Assembly (NCBI RefSeq): GCF_026712185.1 | Contig: NZ_JAPPUX010000002.1 | Location: 434,001-498,000, forward strand | Direction: 5' to 3' | Length of the DNA stretch: 64,000 bases | Source of the DNA: Nocardioides pini | GTDB taxonomy: Bacteria > Actinomycetota > Actinomycetes > Propionibacteriales > Nocardioidaceae | Part shown: positions 25,040 to 35,302 of the stretch, one piece after another | Layout of the letters: each line of letters begins with the position of its first letter | Position numbering within the stretch: position 1 is the first letter of the stretch | The notes under the pieces: model-generated | The model's database searches: none | Seen by the model: the letters and a program-made list of their open reading frames with translations, nothing else | What the model was told of the DNA's origin: nothing | Program-made: the position numbers and the translations under genes

Positions 25040-26806
25040 ATGGCTCTCCCCATCGAGGACTACGCACTGATCGGCGACCGCGGCACCGCCGCCCTGGTCG
25101 GCAAGGACGGGTCGATCGACTGGTTGTGCCTGCCACGCTTCGACTCCCCCGCCTGCTTCGCCGCGCTGCTCGGCACGGAGGAGAACGGCCGCTGGCTGCT
25201 GGCCCCGGCCGACGAGGTGGTCGCGACGTCGCGGCAGTACCTCGACGGGACCGCCTGCCTCGAGACCACCTTCACCCTCGCCGACGGCGAGGTGGTGCTC
25301 CTGGACGTGATGCCGGTCGGGGACGACCGCGCGGACGTCGTACGCCGCCTGACCTGCACGCGGGGCACCGTGCGGATCCGGCACGACTGGGTGGTCCGCA
25401 CCGACTACGGCCACGTGCGGCCGTGGGTGAGCCGGGAGCAGGCCCACGGCGACGAGGTCGTGGTGGCGGTGGCCGGCCCGGACAAGCTCGTGCTGCGCGG
25501 GCCGCACCTGCCCCACGGCCACCACGGCCACCACAGCGACGAGTTCGAGATGAGCGCCGGTGACGAGGCCACCTTCTCCACGACCTGGGTGCGTTCGTGG
25601 CGCGACATCCCCCGCCCGCTGGGTTTCGACGAGCGGATCGACGCCACGACCATGCGTCAGCGCGAGTGGTCCGCACGATGTCCCGACGACGTGCCGCACG
25701 CCGACCTGGTGCGCCGCAGCCTGCTCACGCTCCTGCTGATGACGCACGCCGAGACCGGCGGCATCGTCGCCGCGCCCACCACGTCGCTGCCGGAGGACTT
25801 CGGCGGCGAGCGCAACTGGGACTACCGCTTCTGCTGGTTGCGGGATGCGGCCCTGACCCTCGAGTCGCTGCTCAGCGCCGGCTACGCGCAGGAGGCGCTG
25901 CACTGGCGCAGCTGGCTGTTGCGGGCCGTGGCCGGCGACCCGGCCGACCTGCAGATCATGTACGCCGTCGACGGCGGCCGCCAGCTGCCCGAGCGAGAGG
26001 TGCCCCACCTGCCCGGCTACGCGGACAGCAGGCCGGTGCGGATCGGCAACGGCGCGGTGTGCCAGCGCCAGAACGACGTGCTGGGCGAGGTGATGATCGC
26101 GCTCGAGCTCGCCCGCGAGTCCGGTCTGGCGGACACGCCCAACTCCTGGGCCCTGCAGCGGGCCCTCGTCGACGAGCTCGCCGACCACTGGGACGAGCCG
26201 GACAACGGGCTGTGGGAGATCCGTGGACCCCAGCGGCACTTCACCCACTCGCGCGTGATGGTCTGGGTGGCCTTCGACCGCGCGGTGAAGGCCGTCGAGC
26301 GCCACGGGCTCGACGGGACGGTCGACCGCTGGCGCGAGCTCCGTGACCAGGTGCGCGAGGAGATCCTGGACAAGGGCTTCGACCACGAGCGGGGCACCTT
26401 CACGCAGCACTACGACACGACCGCCGTCGACGCCTCGCTGCTCACCATCCCGCTGGTCGGCTTCCTGCCGGGCGACGACCCGCGCGTGCTCGGGACGATC
26501 GACGCCGTGATCGCCGACCTCGACGTCGGCGGGCTGCTGCTGCGCTACCGCACCGAGACGGGCGTCGACGGGATCGCCGGCGACGAGCACCCGTTCCTGG
26601 CCTGCTCGTTCTGGCTGGTGTCCGCCCTCGCGACGGCCGGTCGCCGTGAGCAGGCCACCGAGCTGATGGACCGGCTGTGCGGCCTGGCCAACGACGTCGG
26701 CCTGCTGTCCGAGGAGTACGACGTCACGCACGAGCGGATGGCGGGCAACTTCCCGCAGGCGTTCAGCCACCTCGCGCTCGTGCAAGCGGCCCTAGCCCTG
26801 CGCTGA
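25040..26806 (+). CDS. glycoside hydrolase family 15 protein (glucoamylase/trehalase type)
   Basis: A 588-residue cytoplasmic GH15 enzyme. An N-terminal beta-sandwich domain (starting YALIGDRGTAALVGKDGSID with WLCLPRFDSPACFAALLG) is followed by an (alpha/alpha)6 barrel with NWDYRFCWLRDAALTLESLL, IMYAVDGG, WEIRGPQRHFTHSRVMVW and the C-terminal LLSEEYDVTHERMAGNFPQA, whose Glu/Asp residues fit the general acid and base positions. No signal peptide. Mycobacterial relatives are trehalases; trehalose or oligo-glucan hydrolysis is likely. It is divergent from cinA with only 18 bases between start codons, so their promoters must overlap, and a perfect hairpin follows the gene. Confidence 0.9.
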   Translation: MALPIEDYALIGDRGTAALVGKDGSIDWLCLPRFDSPACFAALLGTEENGRWLLAPADEVVATSRQYLDGTACLETTFTLADGEVVLLDVMPVGDDRADVVRRLTCTRGTVRIRHDWVVRTDYGHVRPWVSREQAHGDEVVVAVAGPDKLVLRGPHLPHGHHGHHSDEFEMSAGDEATFSTTWVRSWRDIPRPLGFDERIDATTMRQREWSARCPDDVPHADLVRRSLLTLLLMTHAETGGIVAAPTTSLPEDFGGERNWDYRFCWLRDAALTLESLLSAGYAQEALHWRSWLLRAVAGDPADLQIMYAVDGGRQLPEREVPHLPGYADSRPVRIGNGAVCQRQNDVLGEVMIALELARESGLADTPNSWALQRALVDELADHWDEPDNGLWEIRGPQRHFTHSRVMVWVAFDRAVKAVERHGLDGTVDRWRELRDQVREEILDKGFDHERGTFTQHYDTTAVDASLLTIPLVGFLPGDDPRVLGTIDAVIADLDVGGLLLRYRTETGVDGIAGDEHPFLACSFWLVSALATAGRREQATELMDRLCGLANDVGLLSEEYDVTHERMAGNFPQAFSHLALVQAALALR

Positions 26807-26816
26807 GCAGGACGAG

Positions 26817-26844
26817 GGCCCGGACTCCACGTGGAGTCCGGGCC
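26817..26844. terminator. perfect 28-bp palindromic terminator
   Basis: GGCCCGGACTCCAC meets its complement GTGGAGTCCGGGCC without a gap (26817-26844), 10 bases past the GH15 stop and 17 bases past the nuclease stop on the other strand; it can serve both convergent genes. Confidence 0.75.
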
Positions 26845-26861
26845 GTCGAACTGTCTGCGCG

Positions 26862-29800
26862 TCAGCGGCGCTTGACGCGCACCTTCACGACCTGGCGGTC
26901 GCCCTCGACGCTCGAGGAGCCCGTGTAGGAGACCACGACACGCTTCGTGCCGGGCTTCGCGAATGCCGGCAACCTCACCTTGGCCCGGCCATCCTCGAGC
27001 CGGACGCTGCGCCAGGTGCCGTGCACCTTCACGCGCACCTTCCCGGTGGCCGCGCCGAGGTCGGAGTCCTCGACAGCGACCTTCAGCACAGCCTTCTTGC
27101 CCTGGACAGCCGTGGCCCGCAAGACACGGATGTCGGAGGCCGCACGCAGGACCGTCACGGTCACCGTCTGCTCCGCGAGCGCGGCAGTGCCGTCGAGGTA
27201 GCGGACGGTCAGCACGTGGTCGCCGATGGTCGCGAAGACCGGCAGCTTGACGTTGGCCACGCCGCCGGAGACGGGACCGGACGCCAGTACAGTGCCGCCC
27301 TCGCGCACCTCGACCGTCCCGGAGGCCGGCGCCGCCGACCCGCGGGTCACCGTGGCGTGCACAGTGGCCTCGGTGCGGTCCACGACGACGACCTGGGGAG
27401 TGACCTTCGCCGCGACCTCGACCGTCGCCGGCGGCTCAGGCTTCACCGGCACCTTGATGCCAACGACCTCGGGGTTGTGGTCGGAGCTGGCATACACCTC
27501 GGGTGTGTAGAGGTTCGTGCCGACGTAGTTGTAGCGGCTGTACTGGTAGAAGACCGACTCGTTGGCGTTGATCTCCCACAGGTCGACCCCGGTCACCATT
27601 GCCTTGGCTGCGGCGTTGGCGAACACGTGGTCGAGAGAGCCGGAGGTGCCGGAGAAGCTGTAGCTCTCCTCGGCGGGGTCGTCCGTGGACTCCAGCGACG
27701 TGAAGCCCGCAGCCTCGATCACCTGGACCGGGTCCTCCATCGAATAGGCGTTGAAGTCGCCCGTGAGGAAGACCTTGTCGGTGCCGCGTGCCGTCGCGAA
27801 GGTGCTCGCGAACTGAGTCAGGGCGGTGGCCTGCGCGACGCGGTCGGGGTTGGCGTTGCCCTGCCCGGTGCCGTCGTCGACGCCCGAGCCCTTGGACTTG
27901 AAGTGGTTGACGATGACGGCGAAGGCCTGGTCCGGGTTCGCACCCTTGGGCTTGAACACCTGGCCCAGCGGGTCGCGGGCGTTGTCGAACGCGCTCACGT
28001 CGTGGATCTCGCTCTCGCCGACAGGGCTGACCGTGCGCGGGTCGTAGATGAATCCGGTACGGATCACGTCCTCACTCGCCGGGACGACGGAGGGGGACGG
28101 CACGAACGCCCAGCGCTGGGTGCCCGCGTCCGCGTTGAGCGCCGCCACCAGGGCCGCGAGTGCCTCGTCGCGGCTGGCACCGTCGACCGACCTGGAGTTC
28201 TCGAGCTCCTCGAGGGACACGATGTCGGCGTCCATCGTGTTGATCGCGTTCACGATCTTGGCCTCCTGGCGCTCGAAGTTGACCTGGTTCCACGCACCGC
28301 GCGGCCCGTTGGGCGAGCTGCAGCTGCGGGTGGCGATCGGGTTGTCGTCACGATCGACGAACGCGGTGCAGCCGACGACGTCGCCCCCGAAGGTGGTGAA
28401 GTAGTTCAGGACGTTGAACGTGGCGAGCTCGAGGTCGCCTCCCACCTCTGCCGGCGCTGCGGGACGGTCCTGCTCGAAGGTGACCAGACCGGTCGGCTTG
28501 CCCACGACCTGGCGCTGCGGCTGCAGCTTCCACCCAAAGCGATAGTCGAGGACGACCGGCTGGTGGAACGTGACGCCGGCACCGACGCGGACCGTGTGGT
28601 CGGCCGTCAGCCAAGGCACCGGCTGGTCCTGCGCACCCGCGGTGTTGCTGGTGTTCCAGTAGGTGGCCGACGACCCGTCATCGAGGATCACCAGATGAGC
28701 GGCGTTGTAGGCCGTGCGGGCAGCGATCGCGGCCGTGTCCTGCGCGTCGATCACCTCGGTGGGCGTGACCAGCGGGATGATCGACGCTGCCGCGATCCCG
28801 ATCTCGCCGAAGTAGCTCGACGAGGTGACACCGAAATCGTAGGAGTCGGTGACCGTCATCGGCGCGGTCGGCTGGAAAGCCTCGCCCTCGAACTCCTCGC
28901 GGGCCGCGTCGAGAGCAGCACCGGTGAGGCACTCGCCGCCCGGGAGCGCGCAGTCGGTGCCGGGCAGGACTGTGTTCGGCACGACGGCGGGCAGGGGCTG
29001 GGCGAGCTCGGTGACCTTGGTCGCGTCGATCTCCGTGAGAGTGCTGAACTCCTCCACCACGCCCTCGACCTCGACCGAGTCGCCCACCGCGATGGTGCTG
29101 GCGAAGTTCGGCTCGTAGACGAAGACGCCGTCCGAAGCACCGGGCGTCGTGTCCTCGCCACCGGTCTGGATGTAGAAGCCGTTGTACCCGCCGGTCGGGA
29201 ACGCGGCGGTGACGACGCCCTCGGTGACGACCGCGTCACCGATGAGCGGGCTCTCCGCGCCCGTGCCCTGGACCTCGGCGATCGTCACCTCGACCGGGTC
29301 GTTGCCCCCGGTTGCGGGAGGCTGCGTCTGCCCGGCGGAGTTGGTCGGGCTCGGCACTCCCGCGGCGAAGTCGACGGAGTTGTCATTGGTGTCGTCGCCT
29401 TCGACCTTGCGCGCCACAGACGTCGAGTTGGTGGTGGCCGGCGCCGCTGTGCCCTCGCGGAGGGTAGCGCCGCCCCAGCCGACCAGGTCGATCGTGTTGC
29501 CCGCGGTCGGGGTGACGGTTTCGGTGCCGGTCACAAGGGCGACCGTCCCCGCGGTGCCACTCATCGCGAGCGTGCCGATGGCGTCCGGCGTCGGCAGGGC
29601 AGTCGTACCACCCGAGCCTGCCGCCTGCTGCACGAGGAAGTGGCTCTTCGCCGCGACCGTGCCGCTCAGGTTCGTGAAGCCGGTACCCGTGCCGCCCGAC
29701 GAGCGGTACTGGACCGACAGGCCCGTGAGGCTGATCGGCGCGTCGGTCGGGTTGTACAGCTCGATGAAGTCGTTGGTCCAGGTAGCCCCGGAGTTGCCTC

Positions 29801-29942
29801 CGCCACCGTAGGCCTCGTTGACGACGAGGTGGTTCGCGAGGGCGGCCGACGCCGGGGATGACGACAGGACGGAGAGCCCTGCCGTGAGGAGGCCGAGGCT
29901 GATGCCGCCGGCTGCGCGTCGTACGAACGCGGAGGTCTGCAT
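26862..29942 (-). CDS. ExeM/NucH-like secreted endonuclease with lamin-tail and Ig-like domains
   Basis: A 1,026-residue exported nuclease. Order: signal peptide (MQTSAFVRRAAGGISLGLLT), lamin-tail domain (~35-150; VVNEAYGGGGNSGATWTNDF), an OB-like segment (~215-320; EVTIAEVQGTGAESP), the endonuclease/exonuclease/phosphatase domain (~500-800) with ELATFNVLNYF, the Glu in DIVSLEELEN, GDFNAYS and SDHNPEV, and two Ig-like repeats (~820-1026) ending in a basic tail, KVRVKRR. It should degrade extracellular DNA. CAGGAGA lies 7 bases before ATG 29942. A 5'-nucleotidase gene lies directly upstream on the same strand, so together they can turn DNA into nucleosides and phosphate. The terminator between them shows separate transcription units. 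Confidence 0.92.
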   Translation of the reverse strand: MQTSAFVRRAAGGISLGLLTAGLSVLSSSPASAALANHLVVNEAYGGGGNSGATWTNDFIELYNPTDAPISLTGLSVQYRSSGGTGTGFTNLSGTVAAKSHFLVQQAAGSGGTTALPTPDAIGTLAMSGTAGTVALVTGTETVTPTAGNTIDLVGWGGATLREGTAAPATTNSTSVARKVEGDDTNDNSVDFAAGVPSPTNSAGQTQPPATGGNDPVEVTIAEVQGTGAESPLIGDAVVTEGVVTAAFPTGGYNGFYIQTGGEDTTPGASDGVFVYEPNFASTIAVGDSVEVEGVVEEFSTLTEIDATKVTELAQPLPAVVPNTVLPGTDCALPGGECLTGAALDAAREEFEGEAFQPTAPMTVTDSYDFGVTSSSYFGEIGIAAASIIPLVTPTEVIDAQDTAAIAARTAYNAAHLVILDDGSSATYWNTSNTAGAQDQPVPWLTADHTVRVGAGVTFHQPVVLDYRFGWKLQPQRQVVGKPTGLVTFEQDRPAAPAEVGGDLELATFNVLNYFTTFGGDVVGCTAFVDRDDNPIATRSCSSPNGPRGAWNQVNFERQEAKIVNAINTMDADIVSLEELENSRSVDGASRDEALAALVAALNADAGTQRWAFVPSPSVVPASEDVIRTGFIYDPRTVSPVGESEIHDVSAFDNARDPLGQVFKPKGANPDQAFAVIVNHFKSKGSGVDDGTGQGNANPDRVAQATALTQFASTFATARGTDKVFLTGDFNAYSMEDPVQVIEAAGFTSLESTDDPAEESYSFSGTSGSLDHVFANAAAKAMVTGVDLWEINANESVFYQYSRYNYVGTNLYTPEVYASSDHNPEVVGIKVPVKPEPPATVEVAAKVTPQVVVVDRTEATVHATVTRGSAAPASGTVEVREGGTVLASGPVSGGVANVKLPVFATIGDHVLTVRYLDGTAALAEQTVTVTVLRAASDIRVLRATAVQGKKAVLKVAVEDSDLGAATGKVRVKVHGTWRSVRLEDGRAKVRLPAFAKPGTKRVVVSYTGSSSVEGDRQVVKVRVKRR

Positions 29943-29972
29943 GGATTCTCCTGAGGAGTGCGAAGGAACGGA

Positions 29973-30002
29973 GAGGGGATCCGGTCGAGTCCGGATCCCC
30001 TC
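29973..30002. terminator. hairpin terminator after the 5'-nucleotidase
   Basis: GAGGGGATCCGG (29973-29984) pairs perfectly with CCGGATCCCCTC (29991-30002), 6-base loop, 18 bases past the nucleotidase stop and 30 bases before the nuclease start. Confidence 0.7.
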
Positions 30003-30020
30003 CCGTCGGGTGTCGTGCGG

Positions 30021-32957
30021 TCAGCGCGTCACGCGGACGCGCACGACCTTCTTGGTTGCGGCAGTGGTGTCGTCCCCGCTGTAGGAGATGACGACCTTGT
30101 TCTTGCCGAGCTTGGTCATCTTGATGCGGAAGGTGGCCTTGCCAGCCTTCAGCTTCTTCGTCACCTTCTTGCCCGCGACCTTGACCGTGACCTTGCCGGA
30201 GGGCGTGTTATCGGCCGACTTCAGCGTGAGGCGGAACACGGCACGCTCACCGCGCTCGACGCGCTTCGGTGCTCGCACCGCTGCTCGGGGGCTCGCCTTG
30301 GTGACCTCGACGGTCACCGTGGCCTCCGCGGCCTTGGTGGTCTCGTCACCGAAGTACTTCAGCGTCACGGCGGCTGCGCCGGCCTCCTCGAAGGGCTGCA
30401 GGGCGATGTCCGCCTTGCCGCCCGCGAGCTCCCCGGCGCCCACGACCTTGCCGCCGACCAGGGCGATGACCGCTCCGGTCGCCGTGCCAGACGGCTTCGT
30501 GACCGTCAGCGACACGGTGGCACCGTCCTTCTTGACCTGCACCGTGCTGGGCGTGACCGTTGCCGTCAACGTCGGCGTGGCCTTCTCGACGACCGGCGCG
30601 GGCTCCACGGTGACGCTCACCTGGCCGGACGCCGCCTTCGTCGCCTGGTCGCCGTAGTACTTGACCTCGATCAGCTTCTCGCCGGCCGTCGCGAACGGCC
30701 CGATCTTGAGCGCAGCCTTGCCGTCGACCAGCTCCGCCCCGCCGATCACCTCGCCGCCCAGCAGGGCCGCGACGAGTCCGGTGGCCTTGTGGCCCGGAGT
30801 CGCAACGGTGACGTCGAGGACCGAGGTGCCCGTCGGCGCCTTGACGGTCGAAGGCGTGGCGAGGGCGGTCACGGTCGCGTCGGACTTGATCGGCGCCCGG
30901 TCGGTCTGCACCGGGACTTCGAGGCTGGTGCCAGTGGTGTCGCCGACCAGAGTGATGACGTGGGCTCCCGGCGGCGTGCCGACCGGGATCTCGACGTCGC
31001 CCGTGATCTTGCCGTAGTCGTCGAACACCGCGGTGCCCAGCGTGTTGTCCACCGGGAGGCTCCCGATGTCGGTGCCGTCGACCTCGACCGTGACCGTCTT
31101 GTCCTGCGGGTCGCCGGCACCGGTGAAGGCCCACGAGCTCACGGAGAAACGGACGTGCTCACCCGGGTGGTAGACCGACGGGGCCTCCGGGGGGAAGCTC
31201 AGGCCGACGGCGTGCTGGGTGGTGTCTCCTTCGACCGGGGTCTTCGCGGCCATGTAGTCGACCATGGCCTGGAGGTCCACACGACCGGAGTCGCGCTTGT
31301 TGGTCGCGAGGTTGAAGGCGCGGAAGTTGTCTCCACCGGATGCGAGGAACGAGTTCGCGGTGACGGAGTAGACGGTCGCCGGAGCGATCGCCGTGCCGTT
31401 GAGCCACATGCCGGTGATCCGGCTCCCCTCGGCGCGCGTGGCGTCGTAGGTGAACTCGAAGCCTTCCGAGGTGCCGAGACGCAGGAACGGGCGAGAGGGA
31501 ACGTTGCCGGAGCCGTCACGCTGCCACTGCTGCTCGAGCAGCGTCTTGATCTGGGCGCCGGTCATGTCCATCGTGACGAGGGTGTTGGCGAACGGCTGGA
31601 CAACGGCCGCCTGCTTGTAGGTCAGCACGGCCGGGTAGCCGGCGGCGTTGTTGCCGAGCATGTCGGTGCGCAGGCCGCCGGGGTTCATGAAGGCGATCTG
31701 CGCGGTCCCCGAGGACTCGGGGCCGGTAGCCCAGCGCTGGACCTCAGCGACCAGGTTGCCGAGCGTCGACTCGCCGCCACGGTTCTCGTTGCCGTTGGAC
31801 AGCTTCGCGCGGTTGAAGGGCATGGCCACTTGCCCCAGCTCGCGTGCACCAAGCACGTCGGCCTTGGTCACGGCGTCCTGGACCACAGCGGCAGCGGCGT
31901 CGCGCGCAGCAGTGGCGGCTGGTGCCGTGATGGAGACGGTGTTCGCCCGGACGATGTCCTTGCTCTTCAGGGCGACGCTGTCGGTGTCCGGGTCGACCGT
32001 GAAGACCAGCTTGTTGAGGTTCGTGCCGTACTGGCCGGCCGAGACGACCGGACGGCCGGCGGTGTCGGCGTTGGGGTCGGCGTGGTTGTAGGCCAGGTGG
32101 GTGTGCCCTGAGATGATCGCGCTGACGGTGGGGTCCACCCCGGCCACGATCTGGGCGAAGGCGGAACCGTCGCTCAACGCGGCGATGTTCTCCGAGCTCG
32201 CGCCCTCGTGGATCAGCATGACCACGATGTCGGCGCCGTCGGCCTTGAGGTCCGCGGCGCCCTGGTTGACCGTGTCGACGATGTCATCGACGTAGATGTC
32301 GGCAATGCCCGACGGGCTCACGAGCGCGGGGAGGTCCTCGGTCACCGCGCCCACGAAGCCGACGTTGACGCCGTTCATCGTCGTCATCCACGTGCCGCCA
32401 TCGGAGACGTCCGACGGGTCCGGGGTGTTGGGAGTGACGTCCGGAAGCGCATAGGCGCTGTGATCACCCGCCTCCTTCACGTTGGCCGCGATGTACTGCC
32501 ACTTCGCGCCACCCTCGGGGTTGGTGGTCGCATCGTAGGACTTCATCACCCGGTTGACGAGGTCGTCGTAGCCCGCGTCGAACTCGTGGTTGCCAGCTGC
32601 CGAGACGTCGAGGCCGGCGATGTTCAGGGCGTCGAGAGTCGGCTTGTCACGCTGGATGAAGGACTCGAACGTGGAGGCCCCGATCAGGTCGCCAGCCGCG
32701 GTGAACACAGTGCTGTTCGGGTAGTCCGACTCCAGCTGCTTGACCGCGCCTGCGAACTGGGCCGCGCCCGCCTCCTGAGCACCGTTGGAGGTGTTGGGGA
32801 GGAGACGACCGTGGAAGTCGTTGGTGGCGAGGATCTGGATGTCGACGGGAGCTGCCTGCGCGGGAACAGCCGTGGTGACCACGGCGAGCGGCGCAGCAAG
32901 AAGTCCCGTCACGGCGGTCGCCAGCGAGAACCGGCGCCCCAATCGTGATGCTGACAA
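30021..32957 (-). CDS. secreted 5'-nucleotidase/metallophosphatase with Ig-like repeats
   Basis: A 978-residue exported enzyme of the UshA/5'-nucleotidase family. The signal peptide ends near AQAAPVDI. The metallophosphatase domain (~40-330) has ILATNDFHGRLLPN, the Asp of AAGDLIGAS, GNHEFDAGYDDLV and SGHTHLAYNH. The 5'-nucleotidase C-terminal domain (~370-570) has FMNPGGLRTDM and VTANSFLASGGDNF. Four Ig-like repeats follow (~590-978), three with closely similar KYYGDQATKA/KYFGDETTKA cores, ending VVRVRVTR. The start is TTG 32957, with AAAGG 8 bases upstream. Expected activity is removal of phosphate from extracellular nucleotides. An 18-bp palindrome lies 22 bases before the start. Confidence 0.93.
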   Translation of the reverse strand: MSASRLGRRFSLATAVTGLLAAPLAVVTTAVPAQAAPVDIQILATNDFHGRLLPNTSNGAQEAGAAQFAGAVKQLESDYPNSTVFTAAGDLIGASTFESFIQRDKPTLDALNIAGLDVSAAGNHEFDAGYDDLVNRVMKSYDATTNPEGGAKWQYIAANVKEAGDHSAYALPDVTPNTPDPSDVSDGGTWMTTMNGVNVGFVGAVTEDLPALVSPSGIADIYVDDIVDTVNQGAADLKADGADIVVMLIHEGASSENIAALSDGSAFAQIVAGVDPTVSAIISGHTHLAYNHADPNADTAGRPVVSAGQYGTNLNKLVFTVDPDTDSVALKSKDIVRANTVSITAPAATAARDAAAAVVQDAVTKADVLGARELGQVAMPFNRAKLSNGNENRGGESTLGNLVAEVQRWATGPESSGTAQIAFMNPGGLRTDMLGNNAAGYPAVLTYKQAAVVQPFANTLVTMDMTGAQIKTLLEQQWQRDGSGNVPSRPFLRLGTSEGFEFTYDATRAEGSRITGMWLNGTAIAPATVYSVTANSFLASGGDNFRAFNLATNKRDSGRVDLQAMVDYMAAKTPVEGDTTQHAVGLSFPPEAPSVYHPGEHVRFSVSSWAFTGAGDPQDKTVTVEVDGTDIGSLPVDNTLGTAVFDDYGKITGDVEIPVGTPPGAHVITLVGDTTGTSLEVPVQTDRAPIKSDATVTALATPSTVKAPTGTSVLDVTVATPGHKATGLVAALLGGEVIGGAELVDGKAALKIGPFATAGEKLIEVKYYGDQATKAASGQVSVTVEPAPVVEKATPTLTATVTPSTVQVKKDGATVSLTVTKPSGTATGAVIALVGGKVVGAGELAGGKADIALQPFEEAGAAAVTLKYFGDETTKAAEATVTVEVTKASPRAAVRAPKRVERGERAVFRLTLKSADNTPSGKVTVKVAGKKVTKKLKAGKATFRIKMTKLGKNKVVISYSGDDTTAATKKVVRVRVTR

Positions 32958-32978
32958 AGGAGGACCTTTCGAGAGGGT

Positions 32979-32999
32979 GGGTGAGCCGGCTCACCCTAA
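32979..32999 (-). promoter_or_regulatory. palindromic operator candidate upstream of the 5'-nucleotidase
   Basis: Read on the minus strand, TTA precedes an 18-bp perfect palindrome, GGGTGAGCC joined to GGCTCACCC (32979-32996). The 21-bp site differs at only four positions from one ahead of the secreted metallopeptidase (40857-40877). Half-sites resemble those of DtxR/IdeR iron boxes (GGCTCACC), but the centre is wider, so the binding protein is unknown. Confidence 0.45.
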
Positions 33000-33097
33000 C
33001 CTCACACCTCCGACAGCGGGACCCCAGGAAAGTATGGATTTTGCGAATGCTCGGTAACGACTTGATGTCGGTCCGCTGCTGCCCGCACGTCACCGAG

Positions 33098-33733
33098 TCA
33101 GACGCGCTTTGCCCTTTGCCGCCGGACGTCGCGGAAGAACTCGTAGCCCGACCACATCGTCATCGCGACGGCAGCGGCGAGCGTCACCTGCGCGAGGTAG
33201 AACAGCGCCTCACCGAGCATCCCCGGCCAGAAGTCGAAGGCGCCACCGTGCGCGTCGCCGTGGGGAAGCGGCCAGATCAGGAGGCCCAGGGCCACGGCCT
33301 GCAGGACGGTCTTGATCTTGCCGCTCTGCGCGGCGGCGACGACGACGTCCTTGAGGATCGACAGCCGCAGGAGGGTCACGCTCCACTCGCGCAGGAGCAC
33401 GATGATCGTGACCCACCACCAGATGTCGCCGACGATCGAGAGCCCGATGAAGGCCATGCCGGTGATCGCCTTGTCGGCGATGGGGTCGGCGATCTTGCCG
33501 AAGTCGGTGATCAGGTTGTGCTTGCGTGCGAGGTCGCCGTCGATCTTGTCGGTGATCATCGCGACGGCGAAGATCGCGAAGGCGACCCAGCGCCAGGTCG
33601 GGTCGTTGCCCCCGTCGTAGAGCAGCGCCCAGCCGAAGAACGGCACCATGACGATGCGCAGCGTGGTGAGCACGTTGGCGATGTTGAAGTTGGACACCGC
33701 CTGCTGCTCGGTGCCCGCGGGGTCGTTGGTCAT
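33098..33733 (-). CDS. pgsA: CDP-diacylglycerol--glycerol-3-phosphate 3-phosphatidyltransferase
   Basis: A 211-residue membrane enzyme making phosphatidylglycerol phosphate from CDP-diacylglycerol. The CDP-alcohol phosphotransferase motif is complete: Asp62, Asp65-Gly66, Ala69-Arg70, Gly79, Asp83 and Asp87 in [10 protein letters not shown] and [10 protein letters not shown]. Several transmembrane helices flank it. The ATG at 33733 overlaps the rimO stop (ATGA), so the two are coupled. In related genomes it is followed by cinA and clgR; here a secreted nuclease/nucleotidase block intervenes. Confidence 0.95.
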   Translation of the reverse strand: MTNDPAGTEQQAVSNFNIANVLTTLRIVMVPFFGWALLYDGGNDPTWRWVAFAIFAVAMITDKIDGDLARKHNLITDFGKIADPIADKAITGMAFIGLSIVGDIWWWVTIIVLLREWSVTLLRLSILKDVVVAAAQSGKIKTVLQAVALGLLIWPLPHGDAHGGAFDFWPGMLGEALFYLAQVTLAAAVAMTMWSGYEFFRDVRRQRAKRV

Positions 33734-35238
33734 GCCGGGGCTCCGTCCGTGCGTGCGATCAGGTCCACCCCGTCAGTTCCGAGGACGGTCGCCTCCACCA
33801 GGTCGCCGACCGTCGCGCGACCGGCACCGGTCAGCGTCGTCGTGCCGTCGACCTCCGGCCCCTGGTGGGCCGCGCGGCCCTCGACCACGTCGTCGTCGAC
33901 GGACTCGACCAGCACGACCACACGTTCGCCGATGCGCTCCTCCGCGCGCTGCGCGTTGAGCTCCTCGACCAGGGTGCTGACGTGCTCGGTGCGGGCGCGG
34001 ATCTCGTCGTCGTCGAGCTTGACGTCGTCGGCGAAGCCCGCGGCCTCGGTGCCGTCCTCATCGGAGTATCCGAAGACGCCGGTGACGTCCATGCGAGCCG
34101 CGACCAGGAAGTCGCACAGGGTCTGGAGGTCGTCCTCGGTCTCGCCGGGGAAGCCGACGATGACGTTGGACCGTACGCCGGCCAGCGGGGCGAGCGAACG
34201 GACCTGCTCGAGCAGGCCGAGGAAGCTGTCGGGGTCGCCGAACCGCCGCATCCGCCGCAGCACCGAGGCGCTGGCGTGCTGGAAGGACAGGTCGAAGTAG
34301 GGCACGACCCCGGGGGTCGAGGCGATCGCCTCGATCAGGCCCGGCCGGGTCTCGGCGGGCTGCAGGTAGGACACGCGCACCCGCTCGATGCCGTCGATGC
34401 CGCTGAGCTCGGGCAGCAGCGTCTCCAGCAGCCGGAGGTCCCCGAGGTCCTTGCCGTAGGACGTCGAGTTCTCGCTGACGAGGAAGAGCTCCTTGACGCC
34501 CTGCGTGGCCAGCCACTGGCCCTCCTGCAGGACGTCGCTGGGACGACGGCTCACGAACGAGCCGCGGAAGCTCGGGATGGCGCAGAACGAGCAGCGCCGG
34601 TCACAGCCGCTGGCCAGCTTGAGCGGAGCCATCGGGCCCGCGTCGAGGCGACGGCGTACGGCGCGCGGGCCCGTCGCGGGGGCACCGGCACCGATCTCCG
34701 TGACGTCCCCGCCGTCCGGCTGGTCCTGGTGCCCGGGCACCGAGATGGCGGAGGCGTCGCGCTCGACCGGCGAGATCGGCAGCAGGCGCCGGCGGTCGGA
34801 GGGCGTGTGCGGGTGGTGCGTCTCCCCCGCCACGATCGCGCGCAGCCGGGCGGCGATGTCGGGGTAGTCGTCGAAGCCGAGGACCGCGTCGGCCTCCGGC
34901 AGCGACTCGGCGAGGTCCTTGCCGTACCTCTCGGCCAGGCAGCCGACCGCGACGACGGCCTGGGCGCGGCCGCCGTGGCCGGCGGACGCCTTGAGGTCGG
35001 CGGCGTCGAGCAGCGTGTCGACCGAGTCCTTCTTGGCAGCCTCGACGAAGCCGCAGGTGTTGACCACGACGGTGTCGGCGTCCTCCGCGTCGTCGACCAG
35101 CACGAAGCCACCGGCCTCGAGCCGTCCGGCCAGCTCCTCGGAGTCGACCTCGTTGCGGGCGCAGCCGAGGGTCACGACAGCGACCTGGAGGGGGGCTGCG
35201 GTGGCGGCGGCAGGGGTCTCGGACTCGGTTGTGGTCAT
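33730..35238 (-). CDS. rimO: ribosomal protein S12 methylthiotransferase RimO
   Basis: A 502-residue radical SAM enzyme that methylthiolates an Asp of ribosomal protein uS12. Domains in order: N-terminal methylthiotransferase domain with the three cluster cysteines in [29 protein letters not shown] and VGCLAERY; radical SAM core with [15 protein letters not shown]; and a C-terminal TRAM domain ([20 protein letters not shown]). The [10 protein letters not shown] sequence separates RimO from MiaB. The ~45-residue linker between domains is longer than in E. coli, as often in actinobacteria. ATG 35238 gives a short Ala/Thr-rich leader. Confidence 0.94.
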   Translation of the reverse strand: MTTTESETPAAATAAPLQVAVVTLGCARNEVDSEELAGRLEAGGFVLVDDAEDADTVVVNTCGFVEAAKKDSVDTLLDAADLKASAGHGGRAQAVVAVGCLAERYGKDLAESLPEADAVLGFDDYPDIAARLRAIVAGETHHPHTPSDRRRLLPISPVERDASAISVPGHQDQPDGGDVTEIGAGAPATGPRAVRRRLDAGPMAPLKLASGCDRRCSFCAIPSFRGSFVSRRPSDVLQEGQWLATQGVKELFLVSENSTSYGKDLGDLRLLETLLPELSGIDGIERVRVSYLQPAETRPGLIEAIASTPGVVPYFDLSFQHASASVLRRMRRFGDPDSFLGLLEQVRSLAPLAGVRSNVIVGFPGETEDDLQTLCDFLVAARMDVTGVFGYSDEDGTEAAGFADDVKLDDDEIRARTEHVSTLVEELNAQRAEERIGERVVVLVESVDDDVVEGRAAHQGPEVDGTTTLTGAGRATVGDLVEATVLGTDGVDLIARTDGAPA

Positions 35239-35302
35239 CGCACCCGTGAGTATGCCGGGTCGAGGCGCCTCGACCCGCACCGCCGGGGCGGTGAGGAGGC
35301 TC

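Noticed and set aside
27021..29861. 946-codon open frame antisense to the ExeM-like nuclease
   Set aside because: Same reason: coding evidence lies entirely on the minus strand (signal peptide, lamin-tail and EEP motifs).
32979..32999. Calling the palindrome an IdeR/DtxR iron box
   Set aside because: Half-sites are similar to GGCTCACC forms, but the spacing is wider than the 19-bp consensus and the genes are not classical iron genes; kept as an unnamed operator candidate.
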